Assembly: GCA_041281825.1 (NCBI GenBank)
Contig: CP166298.1
Location: 3,348,001 to 3,412,000 of the forward strand
DNA: 64,000 nt
Direction of reading: 5' to 3'
Source of the DNA: Paenibacillus_D tarimensis_A
GTDB taxonomy: Bacteria > Bacillota > Bacilli > Paenibacillales > Paenibacillaceae
Both the position numbers and the translations under genes were made by a program. The notes below the pieces were generated by a model that was not told where the DNA came from, searched no databases, and worked only from the letters and a program-made list of their open reading frames with translations. Within the stretch, counting starts at the first letter, position 1. The number at the start of each line of letters is the position of its first letter. Below are positions 1 through 8,614 of the stretch, piece after piece.

Positions 1-871
1 GGAGCAGCTCCGGCACTCTGGCAACACCGCTGGCCAGCTTCAAATTACTTGCCGGGTTATGCGATACACCGACTCCCCGTTCGCTTAACAAAGCAATTTC
101 TTCATTCGTCAGATGAACCGCATGCGCAACGAAAGAAGGACGGGAAAAGAAACCGAGCCGGTCAAGGTGTTCGACTGGACGGACTCCGTAATCCTTTACA
201 TTTTGACCGACTTCCGCAGCCGTTTCGGACATGTGCGTATGCAGCGGCAGATCGAGGTCGTGCGCGGCTTGTACGAACTGTTCGATCAAGGATGGCGGAC
301 ATGTATATGGCGCGTGGGGCGACAGCATCGTCCGGATTCTTCCATCGGCTCTGCCGTTCCATTCTTTCGCAAAGCGAACCGCTTCTTCAAGCTTAACCCG
401 CTGTTCTTCCTCCGTACATAGGCCGATCACGCCCCTTGTCAGCCATGCGCGAATGCCGGAATCTTGGGCCACTTGCGCCACAACGTCCATCCGGTCGTAC
501 ATATCGGCGAATGTCGTTGTTCCGCTCTTTAACATTTCCATCACCGCCAAAGCGGTGCCCGCACGGGTATCTTGCTCCCGGTACCGCCCTTCCATCGGCC
601 ACATTTTCTGTTCCAGCCATACTTGAAGCGTTTCGTCGTCCGAGTACCCGCGCAGCAGCGACATCGCCGCATGCCCATGCGTATTGATCAGCCCGGGCAT
701 AAACAGCAGGCCCTTCCCTGAAATACGGCGTCCTTGCTGCAATGCATGGTCGGGAGCCTCTGCCCCGATATAGACGATCCGGTCGTTTTCCGTAACCATG
801 TGACCTTGAACAATCATTTGTTCTTCATCCATCGTAATAAACGTACCGTTTTCTATCCAGAGCCTGTTCAT
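1..871 (-). CDS. Amidohydrolase, MTA/SAH deaminase or aminofutalosine deaminase type (C-terminus outside window)
   Basis: About 290 N-terminal residues are visible; the gene runs off the left edge. The metal-binding motif NTHGHAAMSLLRG follows a PGLIN segment near residue 55, and a second histidine motif, LHTHMSET, lies near residue 210. A VAHAVHL segment and a SHNPASNLKL segment follow. This is the usual order in the MtaD/TrzA branch of metal-dependent amidohydrolases, which deaminate 5'-methylthioadenosine, S-adenosylhomocysteine or related adenosines. Its ATG overlaps the rex stop codon (ATGA), so it is translated in the same operon. Because this genome carries mqnA, the enzyme could also be the aminodeoxyfutalosine deaminase of menaquinone synthesis; sequence alone does not separate these substrates. 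Confidence 0.85.
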   Translation of the reverse strand, partial: MNRLWIENGTFITMDEEQMIVQGHMVTENDRIVYIGAEAPDHALQQGRRISGKGLLFMPGLINTHGHAAMSLLRGYSDDETLQVWLEQKMWPMEGRYREQDTRAGTALAVMEMLKSGTTTFADMYDRMDVVAQVAQDSGIRAWLTRGVIGLCTEEEQRVKLEEAVRFAKEWNGRADGRIRTMLSPHAPYTCPPSLIEQFVQAAHDLDLPLHTHMSETAAEVGQNVKDYGVRPVEHLDRLGFFSRPSFVAHAVHLTNEEIALLSERGVGVSHNPASNLKLASGVARVPELL

Positions 872-1509
872 AAAATGTCTCTCCCCTTATTTTCCAAATA
901 ATAAGCCAAACTTAACAGTTCGGTCGTAAAATCGGCGTTATGAATGCGAATGTAATCGGGGACCTTTAAAATGACCGGGGCAAAATTGAGAATGCCTTCA
1001 ATGCCCGCTTCCACCAATTGATCCGCGACATTCTGCGCTTCGGAGGCCGGCACCGTAATGATCCCGATCCGGATGTTCAGGCTATGCACCATCGTCTTCA
1101 GATCAGTCATCGGAAGCACGGATAAATTGTTGATCCTGACCCCTACTTTGGAAGGATTTGCATCGAATACGGCTACAATCTTCATATTGTCATTAATGTA
1201 AGTATTATAATTGCACAATGCATGACCCAGATTTCCGGCACCGACCAATCCGACATTCAGCGATTGATCCAGCTTCAGAATTTGCCTTATTTTTTCAATC
1301 AAATAGGACACATCATATCCGACGCCCTTGCGGCCGAACTCGCCGAAGTAGGCAAGATCCTTGCGGATTTGCGCCGGATTAAGATCAAGTCTTAAACCGA
1401 GATCCTGCGAGGATACCGTTTGGACTTCACGTTTATGGAGTTCATTTAAATATTGCAGATATATCGGCAGACGCCGAACTACCGCTTCCGATATTTTAAT
1501 TTGTTTCAC
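868..1509 (-). CDS. rex: Redox-sensing transcriptional repressor Rex
   Basis: The 213-residue protein has the Rex layout: an N-terminal winged helix (ISEAVVRRLPIYLQYL, then LNPAQIRKDLAYFGEFG) and a Rossmann NAD(H)-binding half with GLVGAGNLGHAL near residue 90. Rex represses fermentation and respiration genes until NADH rises. I choose the GTG at 1509 because AGGAGG lies just upstream and the next residues (KQIKISEAV) match the usual Rex N-terminus; a longer reading from 1533 adds eight unlikely residues. The start lies 14 nt inside the dinG 3' end, which suggests translational coupling. Rex is not a neighbour of dinG in B. subtilis, so this placement is a local rearrangement. Confidence 0.95.
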   Translation of the reverse strand: MKQIKISEAVVRRLPIYLQYLNELHKREVQTVSSQDLGLRLDLNPAQIRKDLAYFGEFGRKGVGYDVSYLIEKIRQILKLDQSLNVGLVGAGNLGHALCNYNTYINDNMKIVAVFDANPSKVGVRINNLSVLPMTDLKTMVHSLNIRIGIITVPASEAQNVADQLVEAGIEGILNFAPVILKVPDYIRIHNADFTTELLSLAYYLENKGRDIL

Positions 1510-4372
1510 GTTCCGCCTCCTCAATTCCCGCATTCATCCATTCACGCATGCGCGGCACAATCTGATCCAGATGCATATGCTCGATTTTCGGACCAGGCAA
1601 GGAATACAAGAAATATTTGCCGTAATACGTATCAATCACCCTTGTATCGTAGATCAACACGATTCCTCTGTCCCGACCGGTACGGACAAGTCTGCCGAAT
1701 CCTTGCTTGAACCGGATGACCGCCTGGGGGATCGACAATTTCATAAACGGATTTTGCTTTTGCTCCTGGAGCATTTCCGCTTTGGCCTCGACGAGCGGAT
1801 GGTTCGGCGGCTGGAAGGGCAGCCTGACGATCGCCAAACATGTCAATGCTTCCCCGGGGATATCCACTCCTTCCCAGAAGCTGCTCGTACCGAGAAGCAC
1901 CGATTGGGGCTGCTGCTGAAATCTTCGTGTCAGCTTTGTCCGGTTCCCGCTGTCGATCCCTTGACCGATCACTTGTATACCCGATTGGGAAAGCGACTCC
2001 TTGAGCGGATCATAGACCTGCCTTAGCATCCGGTAAGAAGTGAACAGCACAAGCATTCGGCCGTTCGTCTCATTTGCCGCGTCCGTCAGCGACTCAACCA
2101 GCATTCCGATGAATTTGGGGTCGCCTGCCGTACCTTTGACGCTCGGGAAATTCCGCGGTATACATACCAACGCCTGCTCCCGGTAGTTGAACGGGGAAGG
2201 TAATTGAACGGTCTTTAGTCTTCCTTCCTCTTCCTGTGCCTCCAGACCGAATTGCTCGCATGCATATTGAAATGATTTCTGGACGGATAATGTGGCCGAT
2301 GTTAACGTAATGCTCTTCTTCACTGCAAAAAAATACTGCTGCAGCTGCGGGCTGACATCGGCAGGAACGGCGTATAAATATACCGACTTGAAGCGAAAAT
2401 TCGGATTTCCTTCAATCCAGTATACCGTTGACTGCTCTTCAAGCTTGGCAAAAAAATGAAGCTCATCCCGGACTCTGGCCATATCCTTTACGCTTCCGTT
2501 CATATCGGTTACAAGCGATTGAATCTGAGGTTCGTCAATCCGGTCCTTAATATCGGTCAATAATTTATCCAATCCCTTAACAATCCGGCCCAAATCCGCA
2601 AACAAATTGCTTTCCACCGTCTGCACGTTGTCCCAGCCTTCGGGAGGCGCTTTCGTCTTAAGCCTTACGACTGCCTGCACATTGTCATCCGAATCATTCG
2701 TCCCCGTTCCCCCGGTCAATGCGTACAGCAGCTCGAACAGCTTATCCCACGCTTCCCTCAGCTCTCCGAAAATAGGAATGAGCGTATCGATTGTCTCGCT
2801 CCACGCTTCCGAAAACTCGCTGTCTTCGGCAGTCACCTTCAAGCGAAGCTGATGCAGCTGGCCGATTCTAGCATCTTTACACAACCGCTGCAAAGGTTGA
2901 AATAAGGAGTAATAGGATAATTGCATCCCCAGATGTTTGCCGGCTACCTCATCCAGATGATGCGCTTCATCGACAATGAGATGCTCGTAAGGCGGCAGCA
3001 GCCGGTATTCTGCTCTTATGTCGGTGAACAGCATCGAATGATTCGTTATGACAATGTCAGCCAGATTCGCTTCCTGCTTCGCGCGGTGGTAGAAACATCT
3101 TTTAAACCACGGGCAAGCTCTGTTCAGACAGGAATCCGTATCGCTGGCAACCGTGTCCCAGAAATCGGCCCCTCTGCTTCCGAGATTTAATTCCTCCTGG
3201 TCTCCGCGTTCCGTCTCGCTGAGCCATACGACCATTTGAGCAGCCGTTATTTTATCTTCACCGGGGGAAGTGAAGTCCTGCATATTTATTTTTCCCTCGA
3301 ATTTGCGTAAGCATAAATAATTGCTTCTGCCTTTAAACACTGCCGCCCTGAAAGGCAGCGGCATCGTGGATTGAAGCAGCGGAATATCCCGTTCGCGCAA
3401 TTGCTCCTGCAGATTGATCGTGTGCGTGCTGACGACGATTTTTTTCTCGTTCCGGATACCATAATATAGAGCGGGAATTAAATATCCCAGCGATTTACCC
3501 GTTCCCGTTCCGGCTTCGATCAACAGATGTTTATCGTGATCCAGCGCTTCGAACACCTCCGAGAACATCTGGTTTTGCGCTTCACGCTCTTCATAATTGG
3601 TCACACGTTCGCGGAAGGAAGTTTTGACCAGCTCTAAAAAAGCGGGAAAGTCCAGATTCTCCAGCGGCTCTTCATTCATATGCTCACGAGGAAGCGTTTC
3701 ATCCGACCAGTCGCCGACTTTTAGTGCCAGTTGACGGAAGTAAGTAAAGGCTTCCTTGTCAACGGCCGTTTCCGTCTCTTTGCGGATCAGCGTTTGTTCA
3801 AGAAACCATCCCAAATCATCCTGATCCTTTAAGAAATCGGTTATCCGCTGCACCGTTAACAGAGGCAGTTCCCGTAGCTTCGTTACGGCCTGGCCGAACA
3901 ATAAAGCGGTAGCCATTGCGTCGCTGTCCGCCCGGTGATGCTGATCATGGTGAATTCCGAAATAATCGGACACCGCTCCGAGCTGATACGTCGTTAATGA
4001 CGGATAGACAATCCGGAGAAGATCGATCGTATCGAGACGCCGGCCGGTAAACGGCATATATCCGCACCGGTCCAGCGCACCGTTCAGAAAGCCGGCATCG
4101 AATCCGACGTTATGCGCGACAAGAACGGCATCCTTAATCCGCGGAATAACGGCGAGAAGCACCTCCTCAATCGGAGGTGCATCGGCGACCGTCGTATGAT
4201 CAATTCCCGTTAATTGCGTAATGAAGGACGGAATTTCAATCGTCGGTTTGACGAATGAACTGTACGTTTCAATCACGTTCATCTCTTCGTCCAGCATGAC
4301 AAGTCCGACTTGTATGATTTCATCATCGGCCTGATGTCCCGTTGTTTCCAAGTCCAATACTGCAAAATTCAT
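1496..4372 (-). CDS. dinG: DnaQ exonuclease-DinG helicase fusion
   Basis: The 958-residue protein joins a DEDD 3'-5' exonuclease domain (DLETTG at residues 7-12, later HNVGFDAGF and HHRADSDAMAT) to a superfamily 2 DinG/XPD-type helicase. Walker A EAGTGTGKS is at about 286-294, the DEAH box (VDEAHH) follows, and a C-terminal GRLVRTGRDRG motif VI is present. Four cysteines lie between Walker A and the DEAH box, the last three spaced C-x4-C-x5-C, as in iron-sulfur DinG/XPD helicases. The ATG at 4372 is preferred over an in-frame GTG at 4390 because AGAGGA precedes it at good spacing. The exonuclease-helicase fusion is the usual Firmicute form. Confidence 0.95.
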   Translation of the reverse strand: MNFAVLDLETTGHQADDEIIQVGLVMLDEEMNVIETYSSFVKPTIEIPSFITQLTGIDHTTVADAPPIEEVLLAVIPRIKDAVLVAHNVGFDAGFLNGALDRCGYMPFTGRRLDTIDLLRIVYPSLTTYQLGAVSDYFGIHHDQHHRADSDAMATALLFGQAVTKLRELPLLTVQRITDFLKDQDDLGWFLEQTLIRKETETAVDKEAFTYFRQLALKVGDWSDETLPREHMNEEPLENLDFPAFLELVKTSFRERVTNYEEREAQNQMFSEVFEALDHDKHLLIEAGTGTGKSLGYLIPALYYGIRNEKKIVVSTHTINLQEQLRERDIPLLQSTMPLPFRAAVFKGRSNYLCLRKFEGKINMQDFTSPGEDKITAAQMVVWLSETERGDQEELNLGSRGADFWDTVASDTDSCLNRACPWFKRCFYHRAKQEANLADIVITNHSMLFTDIRAEYRLLPPYEHLIVDEAHHLDEVAGKHLGMQLSYYSLFQPLQRLCKDARIGQLHQLRLKVTAEDSEFSEAWSETIDTLIPIFGELREAWDKLFELLYALTGGTGTNDSDDNVQAVVRLKTKAPPEGWDNVQTVESNLFADLGRIVKGLDKLLTDIKDRIDEPQIQSLVTDMNGSVKDMARVRDELHFFAKLEEQSTVYWIEGNPNFRFKSVYLYAVPADVSPQLQQYFFAVKKSITLTSATLSVQKSFQYACEQFGLEAQEEEGRLKTVQLPSPFNYREQALVCIPRNFPSVKGTAGDPKFIGMLVESLTDAANETNGRMLVLFTSYRMLRQVYDPLKESLSQSGIQVIGQGIDSGNRTKLTRRFQQQPQSVLLGTSSFWEGVDIPGEALTCLAIVRLPFQPPNHPLVEAKAEMLQEQKQNPFMKLSIPQAVIRFKQGFGRLVRTGRDRGIVLIYDTRVIDTYYGKYFLYSLPGPKIEHMHLDQIVPRMREWMNAGIEEAERETN

Positions 4373-4386
4373 CCGATTCGATCCTC

Positions 4387-5064
4387 TCACAAACAGCTAA
4401 GTTGCGCGCTGCCGAAATATAACGATAATTGACCGCCCCTTCTTTTGCAAGCCTGCAAATTGCTGATGGGCTCTTCAAAGGTTGGGTCCGCATCGTGCGC
4501 CCGAAGAAAATAGGACTCCGCCTGATCCATGTTCATCCGGACCGCCTGTATACAGCCAAGCGCATTCAGGCCTAGCGCTTGCCATTTGGGGTGGTCGGTA
4601 AGCGCGACAATAAGTTGAAAATGCCGCTGGGCTTCAAGCCATTCCTGCATATGCATATAAGTCATTGCAAGGAATAACCTTGCCAAATTACTGTCCGGAG
4701 ATAAATAAACCACGCGTTCAAAGGCTTCAGCGGCATGTTTAAACATAAACAGCTTGAAATATCCTTGTCCTTTACTCATCAGCTGTTCCGTTAACATGGA
4801 CAGTTCCCCAGGAGCACAAGTCTGTTCATTAATCGGTGTCGATTTACAATTCTCCCCGGTTCCGTCCTGTTCCTGCATTTGCTCGTGGAACAGAGATAAT
4901 TTTTCTTCAAAATTAAGCCATTCGTCAATAATTTTGTCGCTCATCGCTTTTAATAAAGCCAACTGTTCTTCAGCCTGCTGTTTCTGCTGTCCGTTCGAAT
5001 GAGGGTATCTTTTGATTACTTCATCCAGCATATCGTTCATTGTTGCGAATAAGTGGTTAAACAT
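4387..5064 (-). CDS. Tetratricopeptide-like protein, unknown role
   Basis: This is a 225-residue soluble protein. The N-terminal third is charged and helical and may be a coiled coil (IKRYPHSNGQQKQQAEEQL). The C-terminal part has TPR-like helical pairs (YFKLFMFKHAAEAFERVVYLSPDS and AQRHFQLIVALTDHP). The start at 5064 is chosen because GGAGG sits six bases upstream; an ATG two codons earlier is too close to that site. It lies between panD and dinG, and its stop codon overlaps an in-frame GTG upstream of dinG. B. subtilis has no counterpart at this position. I do not recognise a specific family. Confidence 0.75.
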   Translation of the reverse strand: MFNHLFATMNDMLDEVIKRYPHSNGQQKQQAEEQLALLKAMSDKIIDEWLNFEEKLSLFHEQMQEQDGTGENCKSTPINEQTCAPGELSMLTEQLMSKGQGYFKLFMFKHAAEAFERVVYLSPDSNLARLFLAMTYMHMQEWLEAQRHFQLIVALTDHPKWQALGLNALGCIQAVRMNMDQAESYFLRAHDADPTFEEPISNLQACKRRGGQLSLYFGSAQLSCL

Positions 5065-5222
5065 CGGCATCCTCCTTCACGGAAGAAATCAGCATATATT
5101 CGCTTCCCGCCTGACACACTGCAGCGGGCGTATGCTCATTCTGTGTAAAGGAGGCGCTTTTCATACCCTGTCCCAGCCGTTGCATAACACTGTCAACGAT
5201 TTAACGCTTCGGCTGTACGCTT

Positions 5223-5606
5223 TTATAAGATTGTCGCATGAATTTCCTCATTCATCAACCGAACAGGTTTGTTGTTTTCGTCCATAATCGCCACTTTCGG
5301 TTCATGGCGCTTTGCTTCTTCATCGGACATCATCGCATAAGCGATAATAATGACTTTATCTCCGGGCTGAACCAGCCTTGCAGCCGCTCCGTTCAAACAG
5401 ATGACACCTGTCCCCCGGGCGCCGGCGATTACATAAGTCTCGAACCGCGCGCCGTTATTATTGTTAACAATCTGAACTTTTTCATTTGGTAAAATATCGG
5501 TTATATCCATCAGGTCTTCATCGATCGTAATGCTGCCGACATAGTTTAAATTCGCTTCCGTTACGGTAGCCCTGTGAAGCTTCGATTTCATCATCGTTCT
5601 AAACAT
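5223..5606 (-). CDS. panD: Aspartate 1-decarboxylase
   Basis: The 127-residue protein is a full-length pyruvoyl-dependent PanD, which makes beta-alanine for pantothenate. The self-cleavage site is visible: Gly24-Ser25 within NYVGSIT, where Ser25 becomes the pyruvoyl group. Lys9 and the ICLNGAAARL segment are also typical. The start overlaps the panC stop by 8 nt, so panB, panC and panD form one translation-coupled unit in the order seen in B. subtilis. Confidence 0.97.
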   Translation of the reverse strand: MFRTMMKSKLHRATVTEANLNYVGSITIDEDLMDITDILPNEKVQIVNNNNGARFETYVIAGARGTGVICLNGAAARLVQPGDKVIIIAYAMMSDEEAKRHEPKVAIMDENNKPVRLMNEEIHATIL

Positions 5607-6489
5607 GCATTAGCACCTCGCTTGGCGTAACTATTTTGTTATCGATTAATCGGGTTTTACCGAAACGGACCGCCAATGCTACGATCAGCTTGCCCCGGAT
5701 TGACGATAAATCGTCTTCCGGCGCAGGCTCCGTCAATTCCGGAAACAGAAGCACCTCGGCATAATCGATCTCCGCAAGCGGAGCTTGCCCGATCACCGAC
5801 TCCAACGTTGTTTTCACCTGCTTGACCGTGGTCCCCGGCTTTATAAGAAGTTCGCCCGCAGCTTCCAGCGCTTGTGACAATACAACCGCTTGCTTCCGTT
5901 CTTCCGCATTCAAGTATACGTTGCGCGAACTAAGCGCAAGGCCGTCCGGCTCTCTAACCGTTTCGCAAGGAACGATCTCAACCGGAAAATTAAGGTCGTC
6001 GGTCATCGTTTGAATAACGGCAACCTGCTGGGCATCCTTCATTCCGAAATAAGCTTTGTCAGGCGCAACGATATGGAACAGCTTGCTTACGACAGTGCCA
6101 ACGCCGTCAAAATGTCCTGGACGGGACGCGCCGCACAAACGGCTGGTCAGTTCGGATACGAGCACCTTCGTGTTGACCGGCCGCGGGTACATTTCCTGAA
6201 CCGACGGCATAAACACGATCTGAATGCCGTTCGCTTCAGCCAATGCAAGGTCGCGCTCCGGATCTCTCGGATAACGATCATAATCTTCATTAGGTCCGAA
6301 TTGCAACGGATTGACGAAAATGCTCAGCACCGTGAGCCCGCATTCGTTCGCCGCGCGGCGCATCAGACTGGCATGGCCTTGGTGCAAATATCCCATCGTC
6401 GGCACCAAGCCGACCCCCCCGTCCGGATTGGCACGCCGGTAAGCTTTTACCGCCTCTTTTACCTCATCAATGGTTGTGTACACCCGCAT
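5599..6489 (-). CDS. panC: Pantothenate synthetase
   Basis: The 296-residue enzyme condenses pantoate and beta-alanine with ATP. It shows the nucleotidyltransferase-fold motifs PTMGYLHQGHASLMRRA near the N-terminus, FVNPLQFGPNEDYDRYPR, and YFGMKDAQQVAVI, plus the later SSRNVYL loop. It overlaps panB by 23 nt upstream and panD by 8 nt downstream. Length and motifs are normal for the family. Confidence 0.97.
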   Translation of the reverse strand: MRVYTTIDEVKEAVKAYRRANPDGGVGLVPTMGYLHQGHASLMRRAANECGLTVLSIFVNPLQFGPNEDYDRYPRDPERDLALAEANGIQIVFMPSVQEMYPRPVNTKVLVSELTSRLCGASRPGHFDGVGTVVSKLFHIVAPDKAYFGMKDAQQVAVIQTMTDDLNFPVEIVPCETVREPDGLALSSRNVYLNAEERKQAVVLSQALEAAGELLIKPGTTVKQVKTTLESVIGQAPLAEIDYAEVLLFPELTEPAPEDDLSSIRGKLIVALAVRFGKTRLIDNKIVTPSEVLMHV

Positions 6490-7351
6490 CTGCCGCTTCC
6501 CCCTTTCCTCCGCCGTACAGACCGCTTACCGGCTCCGCTTGAGCCGCAAAGCTGTGGCGGGCTTCAGGGAAAGCGCGGCTTTTCACATCGGACACATATT
6601 CGCCGATAGCACTGCGGATCGTTGTTGCGATATCGGCATACGTTTTTACAAATTTCTTCGGATTATACGGCGACGCATATTGCAAAATATCATGATATAC
6701 CAGCACTTGTCCGTCGCAGCCGCGGCCTGCGCCGATCCCGATCGTTGGCATAACGACAGAAGATGTAATCGCAGCCGCCGCAGGCTCGACGACAAGCTCC
6801 AGCACGAGACTGAACACACCGGCCTGCTCCAAAGACTTGGCGTCATCCAGCAGCCTGCGCGCATCCTCTTCGTCCTTTCCTTGAACACGATAGCCGCCAA
6901 GCTGATGAACCGACTGCGGCGTCAGTCCGATATGGCCCATTACCGGTATTCCGGCCCTGACGAGCGCATGCACTTCTTCGGCTATTTCGGCGCCTCCCTC
7001 AAGCTTAACGGCATGAGCATGACCTTCCTGCATAATTCTGGCCGCAGCACGCAGTGTTTCCGTTTTTCCCGTATGATAGGTCATAAACGGCATATCGGTG
7101 ACAATGAAAGTCGACCCCGCGCCTCTGGCGACCGCCCGTGAATGGTACACCATATCATCAATCGTAACCGGAATCGTCGTATCGTATCCAAGCACAACAT
7201 TTCCCAGTGAATCCCCGACCAGAATCATATCGATTCCGGCTTCTTCGGCCAGTCTGGCCGACGGGTAATCGTATGCCGTCAGCACGGAAATGGGTTCGTT
7301 ATTTTGCTTCATTTGTTTGAATTTCGTAATGGTTAACGCTTTTTGACTCAA
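6467..7351 (-). CDS. panB: 3-methyl-2-oxobutanoate hydroxymethyltransferase
   Basis: The 294-residue enzyme performs the first committed step of pantothenate synthesis, adding a hydroxymethyl group to alpha-ketoisovalerate. Family motifs include VLTAYDYPSARLAEEAG, ILVGDSLGNVVLGYDTT and HIGLTPQSVHQLGGY. I take the TTG at 7351 as start because AAGGAG lies nine bases upstream and the resulting N-terminus aligns with known PanB proteins; an ATG at 7312 is the alternative. This TTG overlaps the stop codon of a 40-codon leader ORF (TTGA). Confidence 0.95.
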   Translation of the reverse strand: MSQKALTITKFKQMKQNNEPISVLTAYDYPSARLAEEAGIDMILVGDSLGNVVLGYDTTIPVTIDDMVYHSRAVARGAGSTFIVTDMPFMTYHTGKTETLRAAARIMQEGHAHAVKLEGGAEIAEEVHALVRAGIPVMGHIGLTPQSVHQLGGYRVQGKDEEDARRLLDDAKSLEQAGVFSLVLELVVEPAAAAITSSVVMPTIGIGAGRGCDGQVLVYHDILQYASPYNPKKFVKTYADIATTIRSAIGEYVSDVKSRAFPEARHSFAAQAEPVSGLYGGGKGEAADAGVHNH

Positions 7352-7470
7352 GGTCGCCAGCTCCTTTTGTGCGGAAGCAGCATTGCTTCTGCAGATTTAG
7401 GATAAACACAAAAAAACCTTTTAGCCGCCGCTAAAAAGGTCCCTAAACCAAAAAGGAATGTTCGTTTCAT
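7348..7470 (-). CDS. Putative leader peptide of panBCD (40 codons)
   Basis: A 40-codon ORF beginning MKRTFLFGLG is preceded by GAAGGAAG at reasonable spacing. It runs straight through the intrinsic terminator at 7410-7440 and stops in a four-base overlap (TTGA) with the panB start. The peptide has no run of valine or other regulatory codons. A ribosome translating it would cover the terminator stem and could then reinitiate at panB. This is an inference from geometry only; the ORF may be fortuitous. Confidence 0.35.
   Translation of the reverse strand: MKRTFLFGLGTFLAAAKRFFCVYPKSAEAMLLPHKRSWRP
7410..7440 (-). terminator. Leader terminator (attenuator) upstream of panB
   Basis: On the minus strand ACCTTTTTAGC pairs with GCTAAAAGGT around a GGCG loop, followed by a run of seven T. 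It sits 60-90 nt before the panB start and after birA, so it is placed to control read-through into panBCD. No T-box (GGTGGNACC) sequence is present. Firmicute panB leaders are known to carry the so-called pan RNA motif; I cannot confirm that fold by eye. Confidence 0.7.
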
Positions 7471-7636
7471 CGCGAGCTTCCTTCTGTCTCGGTCCCTACG
7501 GCTCAGAGCAGAGTGCGCTTTGCAAAATCGAATAATTTCCGGGTAAAGCATTTACAGCAATTGTTAAGTGCAGTTCCAGCATTTGCTAAGATACCGCCTT
7601 AATTACGATGATTATAACAAAAAAATAAGACTCCGT

Positions 7637-8614
7637 CTATGGAGTCTCCGGCAATCCCATCTCGGCGGAAAAGATCGGGCGAATCGTACCGTCCTCTTCC
7701 CGAACCAGCAAAGCGCCGTTATCCGCGAGCCCGACCGGAACGCCTCTCAGTTCGCCTTGCGGAGTGATAAGCGCAGCCGTGCGATGAAGCGATACGGACA
7801 ATGCCTCCCACAATGTTCGAATAGGCGCGAAGCCTTCGGTCCTGTACAAGTCGTACAGCCGCTCCAGCTCTTCAAGAAAAAGGGCGATCACTTCCGTCCG
7901 GTCGATTTCCCTTCCGGCTGCCATTTTGAGCGATACGGCCTTCTCCAGCACATCCGGCGGATAATCGCTCGCTTCGAGATTTACGCTGATACCTATACCG
8001 GCGATGACATAACGGAGACGATCTTCTTCCGCCGCCGACTCCAGTAAAATTCCGCTTATTTTTTTTCTGTCGATTAATAAGTCATTTGGCCATTTAATCC
8101 CGATGTCCAAAGCTGTCAGCTGCCGTAAAGATCTGCACAACGCCACCGCGGTAAGCAAAGTTAATTGGGGTGTATACGGCATCGGAATGTCGGGGCGCAG
8201 AACAAGGCTCATCCATACCCCTTTGTAAGGCGGCGAGACCCATCTTCTGCCCAGGCGTCCTCTGCCGCTCAATTGCTGTTCGGCAAGCACAAGCGTGCCC
8301 TCCTGCGCCCCGTTTTCGGCCAATCGGTGCGCAATATTATTCGTGGAGTCGACCGCCTCGTACAGCTTAATGGAGGAGGCCAATCTCCGCCCCGATAACC
8401 TTGCAGCCAATGCCGTCATCGACAGCTTGTCCGGTCTGCTTGTAAGCCGATAGCCTAATCGTCTGGACGCCTCGAACTTGTACCCTTCCGACTCCAGCTT
8501 GCGGATTTGTTTCCACACCGCGGTGCGGCTAACGTTTAACTGCTTGCTGATGGCTTCCCCTGAGACGAATTCCCCGTCCCGCGTTTCAAATATTCGAAGT
8601 AACTGTTCGCTCAT
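7637..8614 (-). CDS. birA: Biotin-protein ligase and biotin operon repressor BirA
   Basis: The 325-residue protein is bifunctional. The N-terminal winged helix (SGEAISKQLNVSRTAVWKQI, residues 18-37) would bind bio operators. The central catalytic domain has the biotin/AMP loop GRGRLGRRWVSP and KWPNDLLIDRKKISGILLE, and a short SH3-like C-terminal domain follows. It charges biotin to biotinyl-AMP and transfers it to acetyl-CoA carboxylase or pyruvate carboxylase. The ATG overlaps the cca stop (ATGA), the same pairing as in B. subtilis. Confidence 0.97.
   Translation of the reverse strand: MSEQLLRIFETRDGEFVSGEAISKQLNVSRTAVWKQIRKLESEGYKFEASRRLGYRLTSRPDKLSMTALAARLSGRRLASSIKLYEAVDSTNNIAHRLAENGAQEGTLVLAEQQLSGRGRLGRRWVSPPYKGVWMSLVLRPDIPMPYTPQLTLLTAVALCRSLRQLTALDIGIKWPNDLLIDRKKISGILLESAAEEDRLRYVIAGIGISVNLEASDYPPDVLEKAVSLKMAAGREIDRTEVIALFLEELERLYDLYRTEGFAPIRTLWEALSVSLHRTAALITPQGELRGVPVGLADNGALLVREEDGTIRPIFSAEMGLPETP

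Noticed and set aside
7352..7636. T-box leader upstream of panB
   Set aside because: The T-box core sequence is absent; only a terminator and a short ORF are seen.
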